Assembly: GCA_014529385.2 (NCBI GenBank)
Contig: CM043953.1
Span: 95,880,842-95,944,841, forward strand
From: Adiantum capillus-veneris
Taxonomy: Eukaryota > Streptophyta > Polypodiopsida > Polypodiales > Pteridaceae
DNA: 64,000 bases
Direction of reading: 5' to 3'
This document shows, one piece after another, positions 33,080-45,368 of this stretch. The notes beneath the pieces are model-generated. The model did no database searches. It was not told the origin of the DNA and saw only the letters and a program-made list of their open reading frames with translations. Position 1 is the stretch's first letter. Every line of letters begins with the position of its first letter. The position numbers and the translations under genes were made by a program.

Positions 33080-33777
33080 AGCTACATGGCGTAGCTTAGA
33101 GGACTCCGTGAATCACTTTCTTCAGAAGGTGAAGAATTTGAAGAAGGTGGAGAAGAGGATGACCTCTTTCTCGCCTTTTTCTTGTCTTGATCTTCGTCGT
33201 CTTTACCATCACTTTCATAAGAGGAAGAGGATGAAGAATATGGATAAGAGGGTGTCCTCTTTCTCGCCTTTTTCTTCTCTTGCTTTTTATCACCCCTCTT
33301 TGAATTATGGCGTGGAGAAGAGTGTGATGGTCTTCTCCGCTTTGTTGGTGATGGAGAGCGTTTAGCCCGCCATCTTCGTGGAGCCATCTTCGCCGAGGTG
33401 GCGGGAGACTCACTTCTTTCTCGTTCCTTCGGTGGAGGCTCTTGAGTTCTCCTTTGGGAAGCAGATGCATCATCAAGAAGTAAATTCTTGAGCCCTTCGT
33501 ACGGATTCTCTTCTTCTTCCCGAATCGGAGAGAGACCTCTTTTGGTAGTCTCACAAGGAGGCTTCCTAGGTGTTCTCTCTTAATGGTGATGATCTTGGAG
33601 AATCCCGTGAGCACAGAGCTGCCGTTACACTTCGCTTTGGAGAGATGGATTGCCCATGGCTTGTTGAAGCCTAGAAACAAGATAGTTAACAAGCATCGAA
33701 GCATCATTAGTAGCTTGCTCATGAGCAAAATCAAAGTTATCAACATTAATTTCACTCTCTTTACTATTGTCAGCCAT
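33080..33777 (-). pseudogene. gag N-terminus with Arg/Ser-rich domain
   Basis: The likely gag start codon is on the minus strand at 33777 (MADNSKESEINVD...). Two in-frame stops lie near 33625 and 33585. After these, the frame to 33082 is rich in Arg, Lys and Ser, with a repeated KKKARKR-S(n) unit (two copies about 105 bp apart near 33150-33290). A frameshift at about 33080 links it to the 31460-33079 frame. The basic/serine-rich block may bind nucleic acid or chromatin. Confidence 0.7.
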
Positions 33778-34181
33778 TCTAACAACTTTTAGGTGTAAAC
33801 TTTTTAGGTGTACTTTGGCACTTCAAGCCCTAGTTGCTACTCCTCTTTACCCCTTTAGAAAAAGCACTCAAGCTACTCTACCCGTGGTTCAAATACCATT
33901 AATTGCAAGGAATAGAAGAGAGGGTCTTTCGACACCGAAACAACACCGGCTCCTGTCAAGCTTCTAATAGCTCAATAGTGGTTAATCCGTAGGCAAGCCC
34001 CGTAGGACTCCACTTTTAAGACCATAGCTCTCGACGGTGATGCCCCGTTAACTGCACGAAGGCAGGCGCATTGCAAGGCTGAAAAATCCCTATTCTACTT
34101 ACTCACAGGCAATTAATAATACCAACCATTTATAGCTAGCTTGAGGACCTCCCTTCTTGATCAAGAAAAGAGAAACCTTGT
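33778..34181 (-). other. Leader between primer site and gag of the second chromovirus-like element
   Basis: This is untranslated leader with no recognisable motif. It is less AT-rich than its surroundings. Confidence 0.55.
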
Positions 34182-34194
34182 GCTCTGATACCAA
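34182..34194 (-). promoter_or_regulatory. Primer-binding site (tRNA-iMet type)
   Basis: The plus-strand GCTCTGATACCAA, adjacent to the LTR, is the complement of TTGGTATCAGAGC. Confidence 0.88.
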
Positions 34195-35241
34195 TGTAAC
34201 ATTTAATGGTCTAAAAACTTATGTGTAGCGGAAATTAGCATGAACATAGTGGGAATTTCATTAGCATAGATTCCTAATGAGAATTACAAGAGTGCTTGGG
34301 TGGAGAGAGCAACAAAAAGCATAACACCTAGTTAGATAGCATCAACAATACTTTCAAAAGAGAGAGAAATTAAGCTATTGACAACAGTTGAGGACCGGAT
34401 TTGCATGGAGCCGGTCCCCCCTCCAAAAGGCTTTGTATTATGGTTTCTCCCATCAAGAGAGACATTGTACAATACAATTCTTTGTGTTCCTTCAAGACTA
34501 GCTAGTGCAATGAAGATGAAAGCTTCATGCACTAAGCAAAACACTTAGTAAACACAACTTTAATTATCCCCGTTCTCAGACCCAAAACCTCACACACCTT
34601 CGAAGATGGTAAGAGCTAGCAGGGTATGAGAGTAGATTGAGAGGAAGAAGGAGTATCTTACGAGAAAGATGTAAATCTCCTCACAGAATCACTCATATTA
34701 GCATAGATTTAGCTTAGTAATTAACTTGGTAGAGGAGATGAGCATGCATTGAAGCTTGGCTCTTGGTTGGATTTGCATCCACAAGCCAAGAGTGCAAGCT
34801 TCTATCTCACAAGCTTGGAGTAGGTGATGAGCTCTCCATTAAAGCTTGGGAAGATATAGTGTTCTCTTTCTTCACACATGAGATTTTGTGAGTGTGTGTG
34901 TGATAATGCCTTGCAAAATTCAGCCCCCTCTCTCTCTTGGGCGAGCCCTCTTGCTATTTGCTCTTGCTCTAGCCTTATTGGCCCTCCCCAAGTCAAGCCA
35001 ATGACCATTAAGCAGCATAAGTGATAGCCTTCTGACATGTGTCCCCTTTTGTGAGAGCTTTAGGTAATTTAATAATTAAACTAAAATCTCATTGGACCCC
35101 TTTGCCTCCTGGCCAATAGGAATCAGGCAAGCCATTGGGCTCCTGAATGCTCATTGGACCCCTTGGGAGATTGTCCAATAGTCTTCTAGGAAGCAAGAAG
35201 TAGAAGGCAACTCCACTTTGACCCACTGAGGGTTTCTAACA
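34195..35241 (-). repeat. 5' LTR of the second chromovirus-like element
   Basis: It spans 1047 bp, beginning TGTAAC and ending TAACA on the plus strand (TGTTA...TTACA on the element strand), and is bounded by the primer site on one side. No second copy is in the window. The right edge coincides with the start of element B gag sequence, which supports it. Confidence 0.78.
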
Positions 35242-36336
35242 GGTGAAGACCTACAAGAATCCCAAATCCTATCCCCATGGCACCCAAAGATTAAATCAGG
35301 AAAGTTCAGAGGGACGTCCAAAGAAGATGCAGATTGTCACGTGGTGCAATTTGAAACAAGATGGCAAGATGGTGGATATCAGGTGATGTACCCGGATCCT
35401 ATCAAACTATAGCAATTTGTAGCTACATTGGAAGGTAAGGCCATGAGTTGGTTTAGCCAATATGGTATGGCTCATTTTTCTACTTATAATGCACTCAGCA
35501 TGGCTTTTTTACAAAGATTCAGAAAGGAGAAACTCCTACATATATTTTAAGAAAGCTGCATCGTATCAAACAAGGTACGATGCTTGTAGAGGATTTTTCT
35601 TAGAAATTCAGGATTTTTGTTGAAAGGTTACAGGGCAATGAAAGACCCACTAATAAAATGTTAACTGGTTATTTTTTGAAAGGCTTGAGAAGTGGTATTA
35701 AGAATGCTGTGCCAGTATTGATATTGCAGGTGGTTTTAATAACTTGGTACAGGTTGCATCAAGAGTTCAGAAAAGGCTTGGCATGACCAAATGTAGCAAA
35801 AGAGGAACCAAGGATTCTAAATCAGGTTCTGAGTTAGGTACATCTACTTCTGCTGAATCGGATACAGAGAGTTCATCTGATGAGGAGGATAAGAAGAAGA
35901 AAAAGAGTCCTGCTAAGAAGAAGAAGGATAAGATAGGTGGTGAGGTTATTTGATTCATTAACTAAAGAGTATCGGATATTTGGTTATAGCTCCTAAAGAC
36001 AAAAGGTTCTGTGAAATTTGTGAGAAGGATGGTCATACAACTACTCAGTGTTGGTATAATCCAAACCAGAGGAATAAACCACCTTCAAATACTGGTCGGG
36101 GTAGTGCTTCAACAAAGGCAAATCAGGTGGCTTCATTCCGAGGAAGACCACCTGGACAGGGAAATCAGAGAGGACCTGGGAGAAACCAGGATAACACTCA
36201 GAGAAGACCCCAAGGGGTAATGCCTTGTGTTTATTGTGGTGACCCTAATCATTGGGTTGTTCTCCATTGTGCATTATGGGTAAAACATAGAGAAGAAAGG
36301 GGTATTCTAGTTGTTCCTTTTAATAAGGAGAACCAG
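35242..36336 (+). pseudogene. gag of element B (double CCHC)
   Basis: Decayed capsid-like sequence (35242-35740, with several stops) leads to an acidic/lysine-rich stretch (DEEDKKKKKSPAKKKK near 35880-35930). Two zinc knuckles follow: CEICEKDGHTTTQC near 36010-36050 and CVYCGDPNHWVVLHC near 36228-36270. The frame is cut at 36336 by the Tat element and resumes in phase at 47311. Gag packages the element RNA. The 5' end of B is lost at the junction with the neighbouring LTR. Confidence 0.82.
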
Positions 36337-36512
36337 TGACGGACGCAAAGCGGACCCCGAACCCCGACGGCCTCTAAAACGCCGGGGGCCGAATGGCTCG
36401 CCTCGAGCCTGCCATGGTAAAGCGGACAGGGGGCACCACCTAGCTTTGAGCGGCTAGGAGGCAAAGCCCACGATGATATGAACACCGCAAGCCTACACAC
36501 ACACACACACAC

Positions 36513-36597
<85 letters not shown>

Positions 36598-37522
36598 ACA
36601 CTCGCAATTGATGAAAACAACCTCGGGGGTGTGAGGGTGAATTATTTCTGCAATATTTACAAGGTGGCATGTCGTGGTGGTAGAGAGGTAGGGGAAAGAG
36701 ATGGTGCAACCTACTTGGTGTGTTCTCTAGGGCGACTCAATGACTGTGAATGTTCATTGCCAAGAGCGTGCATACGTGTGTGCATTGACCATTGGAGTCG
36801 AGAGATGGGTGTGGTTCCCTTCGCATTGTGCAATTTCCAAGGCAAACCCAACACACAAGACCCCCTCCCCGTGATGGTGATGGTTTCAATCCCTCCTACT
36901 ACACTCTACCCAATGCTTGGTTCCACATAAGTTGCCCCCCCCGATAGTGACCTCTCAGTGACAATTTATAGGTGTTGACTGCTTGGATTATGGTAATCCC
37001 AGTGTGGCTAGGGTAATCTTAATCGGGGAGACAAAGCAAGTGGTGGGCCCGGTGTGGTTGACCCTTGCTTTGCTTTGGGGAAGGTTATTAAAAGATGGGA
37101 ATCTCTAGGTGGGCCTTTGTCACCATCACCTAGAGAGAGGATATTTACAAAAAGGGAAATTTACAATGGCTTGGATGAAAAATGAAGATAATGGTAAAAT
37201 AACCTAAAATTACTGGGATGGCATTGAGGTTGTGTGTTTTCGGTGAATGGCGAGCTGTCGGTGCGTTGGTGTCGAGCGTACTTCTTTTCGGAGTCCGCCG
37301 AGGCATGCCTTCGGCACATTTTCTGTTTTTTGTCGTTGGCGGCGCGTGCTTTGGATCCTTCTTCTTTCGTTTGTCGATGTCGTAGGTGTTTATGCGTGTG
37401 TGTATGTATGTATGTGAGTGTGGGAGCATATATGTGTATTTGCGGGTGAATGCGTATATGTATATGTATGTGCGCATGCGTGCGTGGGAACAAGGGAAGG
37501 GGGGGGGGAGTTATATAATGTG

Positions 37523-37554
<32 letters not shown>

Positions 37555-38559
37555 TTTAATATTTTTTTTCTATTTTTTTCTGTGGCGGATGGCGGACTGC
37601 TGCGCATGGCGGAAGGAGCGGAGGGGGTAGGATTGGGGTGTGTGTGTGTGTGTGTGTTTTCTGTTGCCGCAAGGCGCGTGTAGGTGTGTGCTTGGGCTGC
37701 GGACTGCCGCCGTGAGGGTGTGGGTGTGTGTGTTTGTTGCGTATGCGGCGCCCGAGAGAGGGTGTGTGTGTGTGTGAGTGTGTGTGCTACAGCGCATGGG
37801 AGAGAGAGGAGGGTTGCGCGCTGGCGGCATCCGGATGGAGGGAGAGAGACTTGCGCGCTGGCGTGCCGTGAGAGGCAGAGTGAGGGAGAGGGGGAGGAGA
37901 GAGGGGTGAGGCGATAAGAGGTAGAGAGAGTGTGTGAGGGAGAGTGAGGGGAAGAGGGGGTATGGCGGGGCATGGGTTTGTGTGGGTGAGAGGGAGAGGG
38001 GGAGGGTGGTGTTGTCTTGCATGGGCTTAAGGACGTAGGAAAACTAAGTCAATGGTGGGGGGAATATATCCGCGGGCCGGGGGGGGGGGGGGGGGGATGA
38101 GGCCGAGGGGGGGGGGAATATTGCCGAAGGAGGGTGAGGCGAGCGGGTGGGGAATGGGTTAAGGGGTCGGGGGAGGGAATATTGGCGGGCCGAAGAGGGG
38201 GGCATAGGATAGGGTAGAGGGTAAAGGGTAATGGGAGAGGGGGGGGGGTGAGGGTGAGTGTAAGAGTGAGGGGGGCGGGTCTCATGCGGCTCACACCGAG
38301 GGAGCACGAGAGAGGGGTTGGGGGGGGGGGATGAATTTCTGCCTGGCCGGGGAGGGTAAATCGGAGGGGGGAATATTAGGGAAGGGGGTATGTAATGAAA
38401 ATGGGGGGGAGAGAGTGCGAGGGTTTTATCTGATGCCTGTAGGGAGGGAGGGGAAAAATGAGTTACGGTGGGGGGGTACTGAGAGTGGGGGGGGGGGGGG
38501 GGGGGGTGAAATGAGTTTTTTTTTTCTTTTTCCTTTGATTTTCCAAAATTCAGCTATCA
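36337..38559 (-). repeat. 3' LTR of the full-length Tat element
   Basis: It starts TGACGGACGC and ends GCTATCA. It contains a GA/CA run, a (TG)n- and (GA)-rich middle and long G tracts (38079-38096, 38487-38506). It matches 45152-47306 along its length at high identity; most differences are in microsatellites and G tracts. Frames such as 37161-37973 are low-complexity translations and not genes. Confidence 0.95.
36512..36597. repeat. (GA)n microsatellite with CA lead-in
   Basis: A (CA)n run at 36495-36512 is followed by an almost pure GA run. The 5' LTR has a shorter GA run at the same place (45323-45366). Confidence 0.95.
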
Positions 38560-38574
38560 TTAGCCCTCTCTCTT

Positions 38575-39800
38575 TTGGCTAGAGGCATTCATGCTTCTAG
38601 CCCTTCTTCCGTTTCTTCAGCTATAGAGTTAGAGGGTTCTCCCTCTTCTGGAATGTCTAGCATGAATTCTGGGTCAAACCTAAGAAAGTACCTCTTCAGT
38701 CTCCATCAGCTTATAACTGCCGTTGTCGTAGCGTTTCTTGATGATGAATGGTCCTTCCCATCTGGGTTGAAATTTCTTATCCTTCCTAGTATCGAATCTG
38801 TTGTCGTATCGCAGCACTAACATGCCTTTTTCCAGTCCTTTCTCTTAAAGCCCTTGATTGAAAGTCAGTCGGCGTCGTTCTGCCTGTGCTGCATATTGAT
38901 TGATTGCTTCTTCCCTATCCAGTTGTAGTCTCTCTAGATCCAAGATGTGGTTTCTAAGGTTTACGATTGGACGGTGGGGCTGGCCAAGACTCGTAAGCTG
39001 GCTATTTGTACTTCAATGGGTAGAATTGCCTCCTTTCCATAAACTAGATGGAAAGGGGTAAAACCTAGTGATGTTCGGAACGCTGTTCTGTAGGCCCAAA
39101 GAGCTGCCATGAGATGTTTATCCCAATCTCCTGTATGGTTGTTCACGTGTTTCGTGATGATCTTGCAAATCATTCCATTTACCTTCTCTACCAGACCATT
39201 GCATTGTGGATAGTATGGTGTGGAATGCCGACGTGTGATGCCTAACTTCTTCATCAGTTCTCCTACCACATCACCTCTGAATCCTGGTCCTCTATCTGAT
39301 ATTATCTCAAGAGGAGTGCCAAAATGGCAAACGATATGCTCAAAAAAGAACTTTGCCACCTCTTGGGCTGTAATGCGGGTGGTGGCCACTGCTTCTGCCC
39401 ATCGCGTCATGTAGTCTACCCCCACTATGATGTACAGCTTACCTGATTGGGCCCTTGGTAAGGGACCAATTGCATCTATTCCCCATTTCTCAAACGGACC
39501 ATATGAAATGATAGGGGTTTGTGGCTCTTCGGTTAGCGTGCGATCACTGGCCACTTGACCAGCCTTACATGTTTTACACCAATGGTGTACATCTCTGTTC
39601 AAACTAGGCCAAAAGTATCCTGCTTGTAGAATCTTCCTACTGGTGATATCTAGAGCAAAATGACCACCGCAGACGTCGTCATGGCAGCTTGAGATTACCT
39701 ATGTGATTTCACTGGAGGTTGGCACCCGCCTGAGAATTTGATCTTTGCCCTTACAATACAAGTGGTCGTCTATAAGGCGGTACCTAGTAGCCTTCCTTAC
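38575..39800 (-). pseudogene. Integrase of the full-length Tat element
   Basis: A zinc-binding part (CGGHFALDITSRKIL, then HHWCKTCKAGQ) lies near 39570-39690. The core in the 38961-39602 frame has WGIDAIGPLP, IISDRGPGFRG and GLVEKVNGM: the D, D, E triad is all present. It is followed by TPFHLVYGKEA. A C-terminal part with LVLRYDNRF and WEGPFIIKKRY is readable near 38680-38830. A stop lies in the zinc domain, and frameshifts lie on either side of the core. Confidence 0.88.
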
Positions 39801-40519
39801 CAGCCTTTTTTTTTGCCTTTAGTGTGTCTTGTTGGACATTCTCCTGTATTCAAAAAGTTGATGATATCCGGCATAGCGTCACTGCCTTGGAAGAGGGGTA
39901 GCTTTAATTTGATTGCTCCTATGGAAACATCTTGTATTCTTTCTTTAGCTAGTGCATCTGCCTCTTGATTTTCTGCTCTGGGAATATGGAAGAGCCTTAC
40001 TGCTTCAAACTTTTTCAGAAGGTCCTTAACTTGGCGAAGTTGACCAAGTAAAACCTGATTTTTGCACTCCCAGGTGCCATTTATGTGCCTTATCAAAAGC
40101 CAAGCGTCGCCGAACACATTCAAGCGCTGAATTTTTTGTGAAATACATTGTTCCAATCCAAGGATTAGGGTTGCATATTCTGCCTCATTGTTAGAGTGGG
40201 AGCGTGATAACTACCCCATGGAGAATACTCTTTCCTGCCGCTCATTGAAAATGACCATGCCTGCTGCAGACTGATCCATTGTTCTCTTGTATGCTCCGTC
40301 AAAGAAAAGAGAGTGAGCTCTCTCTAGCTTAGGGCTCTCTTTATCTGGTGTTCCTTCCTTTGCTTTCGTGTTGACCTTTAGCTTCTTCTCGTAGTGGCGA
40401 TGAGTGAGAATTCTTGCTAGAGTAGCCCTGGTGGAGTTTTCTACTTGCATGGTGTAATCAAACTCTTGTAGTCTAATTAACCACTTTGAGATCCTAGATG
40501 AGACATCCATGTGTCTCAT
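39797..40519 (-). pseudogene. Second RNase H domain of the Tat element
   Basis: The frames 40211-40519 and 39797-40156 are in phase with each other and with the upstream RT frame, separated only by stops at 40211, 40526 and 40535. The domain has LFFDGAYKR, NNEAEYATL, VFGDAWLLIRH and HIPRAENQEADALA, giving the D-E-D-D set of an archaeal/plant-type RNase H. A second RNase H after the native one is the established mark of the Tat lineage. Confidence 0.85.
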
Positions 40520-40534
40520 TACTTAAGGAAAAAC

Positions 40535-43228
40535 CTATTCCATTGTCAGGATTACAAATGGTCTAGGCAAGAGATAGGAGCGGAATTTCGTGGTAGCAAA
40601 CATTAGTGCCAGAACCATGTGTTCTACTTCAGTGAATCCCTTCTCTGATGGGGTCATGAATCGACTAGAGAAGTAAATAGGGCGCATGAAAGAAGTTTTG
40701 GGATCCTTTTGCATTAGCACTGCTCCCAGAGTATCATTTCCCACACTAGGGTTCACATAGAATGGCTCGTCCCACTTAGGAGGTGAAATAGTGGGGAGCT
40801 TAGATAGGACTTGCTTTACCTCAGTAAACTGCTGCTCATTCTCTTCACTCCATGAGAAAATGTCCCTTTGGGTGAGTTGTTGTAGGGGAAGGACCACTTG
40901 AGATAGCAGGTGAATGAACCTGCTTAAATATCTTACCTTCTGAAGGAAAGAAACCAACTTCTTGGCGGTGGTGGGAGATGATAATGATACCAGAGCCTGA
41001 ATTTTGCTGGGGTCAGCCTCGATCCCTTTTGCTGAAATTACATGACCAAGGAGAGTGACCTTGCTCTCACCAATGTGACACTTGTCCACGTTGAGTTGGC
41101 CACCTAGGGTTTGTAGCCTGGTTAAGCCATCATAGACTTTGCTTAGATGAAGGGCTCGTGAGCTATAGATGCAAAAATCATCTATGAAAACCCGTACTGA
41201 TGTTCCAAAGTAGGGTTGGAAAACAAAGGTCACATGGCATTGAAATGTGGCTGGGGCGTTGGTGAGGCCAAATGGCATCACTCTGTAGGCAAAACATCCC
41301 CAAGGTGTGATGAAGGTTGTCTTCTTCTGATCCTCCTCCGCAATGCTAATCTGGAAGTATCCCGAGTAGCCATTGCATACTGTGTAGCGCTCGTGACCTG
41401 CCACTTCATTGAGTATTTCATCCTGGAATGGGAGGGGAAAAGGGTCCCTCTTCGTGGTTGCATTGAGAGGTTTATAATCCACACAGACTCTCCATTTACC
41501 ATTTTTTTTTAGTGTGACTACTACTAGGGAGACCCATTCTAAGTCTTCGATAGGGTAGATGAAACCTGCTTGTAGCAAATTCCTTACTTCTTTAAGCAAT
41601 GCCTCTTCTTGAATTACTCCAAGTCTTCTGAGCTTCTGTACTACGGGTTTATTGCCTTCCTTGAGCTTTATGTGGTGCTGCACTACTGTAATCCATGTGA
41701 TCTTATCATAGCCATCAATGAACAAAGTAGTGAAGTTGCCTAACATGGAGACATACTCCTTCCTCTCTTCATTGGTTAACTCATTTGAAAGAATTTTTTG
41801 TAGCTTACCTGCATCCTCCAATGACTGCTTACCTGATGGTCCCTCTTCGTTTGCTGAGGTTGCTTCAGATTGTGTTAATCTGTTTGGGTCTTTAAGAATG
41901 ACTCCCATTACTTCGATGCTACTGTCACTCCCATCGGTGGTGGTTGTGTCTTCTTCTGAGGTAGACGGGGATTCGCTGGTGGACTCGTCTTCTGAAGCCT
42001 CCAAGATCATATTGCGCTGCTTTCCAGTCCTCATGTCGTAGAATATGGACTTACCTTTAGCATCCTTCATCTGGATCATCCCGGTGCTCCAGTCTTGTTT
42101 TGCTTCCATGGCCATAAGCCAAGGCCTTCCAAGAATGATGGGGTAGCCCTCCCCTTTGTGTGGCATGACGAAGATGTCTACCTCCATTTCCGTATTGAAT
42201 GCTTTTACTTTGACCGCATTTACAATGCCTACGCATTTTACTCTCACATTGTTTGCCATCTTAGCTCGGCAGGGTGCCGGCCTACTTACCTCTAGACCTA
42301 GGTGGTGCATCATCTTCTCACTCATGACGCATATTTGCGTGCCACCATCTATGTAGACGTTTGAAATCTGCTGCCCTTTGATGTGAGCGTCCATGGTTGG
42401 CAAGATGTCATCGAGATCCCTCCCAGAGATAGCCCCAGCTATTCGTGGTTTTGATTTCCTGGTACTTACCATTTTTGTCAATTTCCACCTCATTCTGGGT
42501 GCAAGGTGGAGTAATTGGGTCCAAGTTATCTTCGGGCCCTGCATTAACACATCCTGAACTAAGTCATAGGGTTGTGCTTCCTCACCTAGTGAGAAGTCCA
42601 CTATGTCTATCTTCCGCCGCGGTTTAGCTGCTTGCTTGCTAGACTCGGCTTTCCCTTTCATCTTCTCTTCCTTTTGAGATGCCTCCTCGTGCCTCGCACA
42701 TTTCACTCCCATAGCATCCACTTCTTCTACCTTCGCTTTTCCTTTGTGCTTCTCTCGAGCTGACTCTTCTACCTTCGCCTTCCCTTTAGCCTCTAAGCTA
42801 GTGACACTCACCGCTTGGTTCACCGCAAGTGGTGGGGGTAGTGGCGGAATGAGAGGTTGGGGTGGTGGTTGCTGTTGTATAGGTGGTTGCAGGATTTGGA
42901 TTGCTGGGATTGGTCCTGGCTGCCTTGGTGGTGGTCTTACTCTTGGCGGAGAGATCTGATTCTATCTCCCCCCTCTATTGAAATTCTGCCTTCTTGGGTG
43001 TGGGCAGTAGTACATTCCATGGCCGTCTTCCCCACAGTTGTAACAGTGGTATTCTGGGTTCTGCCTTCGTTGTCCTCTTCCTTGTTCTGGATTTCTGCCA
43101 GATACATGCCCTTGCTGCACCAGATGCACAAATAAACTCTCTAGTTGGGTGGTGATGCGACTCAGCAGGTCTTGCTGTTCCTCTGCTGTCTCCTGTGGTT
43201 GGAGTCTATGATTGGTTGTTGCAGCCAC
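40535..43228 (-). pseudogene. Zinc knuckle, protease, RT and native RNase H of the Tat element
   Basis: In one frame from 43228: CYNCGEDGHGMYYC (CCHC) near 43010-43055, a TAG at 42962, a Pro-rich linker and a lysine-rich repeat (GKAKVEE twice). The protease has YIDGGTQICVMS near 42340 and a GYPIILGRPWL end. RT has WVSLVVVTLKKNGKWRVCVDYKPL, MPFGLTNAPATF and VFIDDFCIYSS near 41180. The native RNase H at about 40600-40740 reads FYVNPSVGNDTLGAVLM, with Asn where the first catalytic Asp belongs. The 762-residue frame 40535-42823 is uninterrupted. Confidence 0.9.
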
Positions 43229-43266
43229 TGGGGTTGGTCGGGCCGAGCTTGTTTCCTCTGACTCGT

Positions 43267-43839
43267 TTACTCTGCTTGCATGCGCAACTTCTTGTCTTTA
43301 AGGCGGGCTACTTCGACTGCCAACTCATATGTTGCAGGAAACCTTTCCTTCACCTTCTCTCTAAGCGGCAACCATAGACCAGCAATGAAACGGTCCTTCT
43401 TCAGGAAATTAGGCGCTCCTTCACCTTCCTCCAGTGTGGCAACCCATCTCTCCCATAGGTCCACAAACTTTGACTCACAGGTGGCGTACTCCAGCAGGCC
43501 TGCCTGCTTTAATTCTGTCAATAGCTGCCATAGCTTCTCCGAGGTTGTGCCTCCACCAAACCTCTTTACAAAAGCAGCCCTTAACACATCCCATGCATTC
43601 TTGGTAGCCTGGGGCAATGCATTGTACCAGGTCTTGGCCTCTACTTTCATCAGTAGAGGAAAAATTCTGAGTCGTGAAGCGTCATCATCTTTGTTGGAGA
43701 CGACACATGCAATGTCAAAGTCATCCAAAAAATCAGTGGTGAGATCCTCACCCTTCTTTCCACAGAATGTGGGGAAAGAAACACTTGCCATGGTGGTGAC
43801 TCGGGAAATTACAAACCCCTTTTTTTTTTTCAACAGCAA
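43267..43839 (-). CDS. gag capsid region of the Tat element
   Basis: This 190-residue frame's likely start is the internal Met at 43791 (MASVSFPTFCG). It has the gag signature AKTWYNALP, FVKRFGGG, LWQLLTELKQ, LWERW and FLKKDRFIAGL, the last shared with the related gag at 56421-56990. It builds the virus-like particle. A frameshift near 43230-43267 separates it from the zinc knuckle; programmed shifting is possible but unproved. Confidence 0.85.
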   Translation of the reverse strand: MLLKKKKGFVISRVTTMASVSFPTFCGKKGEDLTTDFLDDFDIACVVSNKDDDASRLRIFPLLMKVEAKTWYNALPQATKNAWDVLRAAFVKRFGGGTTSEKLWQLLTELKQAGLLEYATCESKFVDLWERWVATLEEGEGAPNFLKKDRFIAGLWLPLREKVKERFPATYELAVEVARLKDKKLRMQAE

Positions 43840-43877
43840 CTGCTCATAGCGGTTTCTTACAGGGGCGAATGGATAGG

Positions 43878-45074
43878 CTAAAACAGGATAAAAATAGAGA
43901 CATTAAAGGAATGATGGTAATCAAGTATGGGGAGAATGATAGGGTTCAGGGAATTGAGGATTTCTCCTAGTACTGCCGCACCAAATAGGTAGACGATCTT
44001 CTGTTGGTAGAAGATTTTCCTATCCACATAGATGTTCACATGCATATGCTGCAGGAATCTGAACGGGAATGCCGTCGGCCCGTTTCCCATTATGCACAAA
44101 GGGTGAAATACTTACTTATACTCTTACCGTGCCAGTGTTGATGAGTCGGCACATCCACAAGAGGTCGTCACCTTTCATGGGTTCTACCCTTCCTTCGTTG
44201 CTTAGCACGTACGGGGTGATGGCGACGCGTCTGACCACTCCCAGTCTCTTGGCTAACAGCAATTGTAGGTAATTTCCGTAATCGGCATGCTGCATGAATT
44301 CTACTCCATTCAGCTGCAGCTCATCTCCAGCCCACTGGGTCTCTCCCGTGGTAGAGAGCTTCTTCAGGATAAGTTGTATAGGGAGGGGAGGAAGGTCCTC
44401 CACTCGCTTCCCAAAACAGCGAGAGCAGTAGCCGAACCACTCTTCTCTAGGACATGGGAATCTTCTCACCACTTCTTCTTCTGGATTGTCGAAGTGGATT
44501 GGTAGTACTCGCATACGTAGTGCAAATCGGTAGACGACCTTCCTCCGCTTAGCTTCGGATGACTTCTTCTTTGACCAAGTGGGTACAACCCAGCTCTCTG
44601 AGCTTGAAGCACTTGCTTGGCCAGATGCTTCTCCCTTCGGGGTCATGTGTTTCCAGGCTAGCCTATCTTCTCCTTGCCCTTGGCTCGAGCAGCCTCTTTA
44701 GTCCACTTTGGGGTTTTATCTTTGACTGCAGTTTCTTTAGAGAAAAGAGGCCCCACCATCCGCTTTCCTTCCTTGACGTGAATGACCTCCTTGCGATGAA
44801 TGTCAATGTAGAAGACTTCAGCCCTTCCGCTGCCTTTGTTGCTGGCACTCATCGACCGTGTTCCTTGGTTGACAACATTGATGGCACCTCACCAATCTGC
44901 CACCTGATGCTTTCGATTTATAGTTAGAACGACGATACGAGATGGAGAATTTACCTCTTGAATGTTGATGACACTGCATCCTGGTAGTAGCACCTTAATG
45001 AAGGCGGCTAAGGCCTCCTTCGTCTCTTCTTCTTCCGTCCTCCAGTTAGAAAATTCCTTTAGCCACTCGTCCAT
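43878..45074 (-). pseudogene. Extra ORF between primer site and gag of the Tat element
   Basis: Frames at 44889-45074 (MDEWLKEFSNWRTEEEETKEALAAF), 44658-44852, 44116-44646 (MTPKGEASGQ..., 176 residues) and 43878-44099 lie on the gag strand upstream of gag. The middle one has FPCPREEWFGYC and PPLPIQLILKKLSTTGETQW. I recognise no domain. Ogre and other Tat elements are known to carry an extra ORF of unknown function in this position, which fits. Frame breaks between parts suggest decay. Confidence 0.6.
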
Positions 45075-45151
45075 GATTGATAGTGGGCGTCACTTTCAGC
45101 ATTGTAAACTGAAGGGGTCTTAGAAAAGCCCTCCTCAGTGGGGGCACCAAA

Positions 45152-45320
45152 TGACGGACGCAAAGAGGACCCCGAACCTTGACGGCCTCTAAAACGCCGG
45201 GGGCCGAATGGCTCGCCTCGAGCCTGCCATGGTAAAGCGGACAGGGGGCACCACCTAGCTTTGAGCGGCTAGGAGGCAAAGCCCACGATGATATGAACAC
45301 CGCAAGCCTACACACACACA

Positions 45321-45368
<48 letters not shown>

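Larger units (their letters stand above)
31011..35241 (-). mobile_element. Second chromovirus-like Ty3/gypsy element, 5' half only
   Basis: On the minus strand it has a 5' LTR (34195-35241), a tRNA-iMet primer site, gag with a zinc knuckle, protease and RT, ending abruptly at the RT to RNase H connection near 31015. RNase H, integrase and the 3' LTR are missing. The left edge abuts a truncated Tat LTR, so both were probably cut by one deletion. It is closely related to the outer element at 7786-23070. Confidence 0.88.

Noticed and set aside
37161-37973. 270-residue minus-strand Ser/Pro/Thr/His-rich frame
   Set aside because: It is low-complexity translation of GT- and GA-rich LTR sequence; the second LTR has a similar but shifted frame, as expected of non-coding DNA.
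43280-43849. 189-residue plus-strand frame opposite gag
   Set aside because: It is the antisense of a well-supported gag frame.
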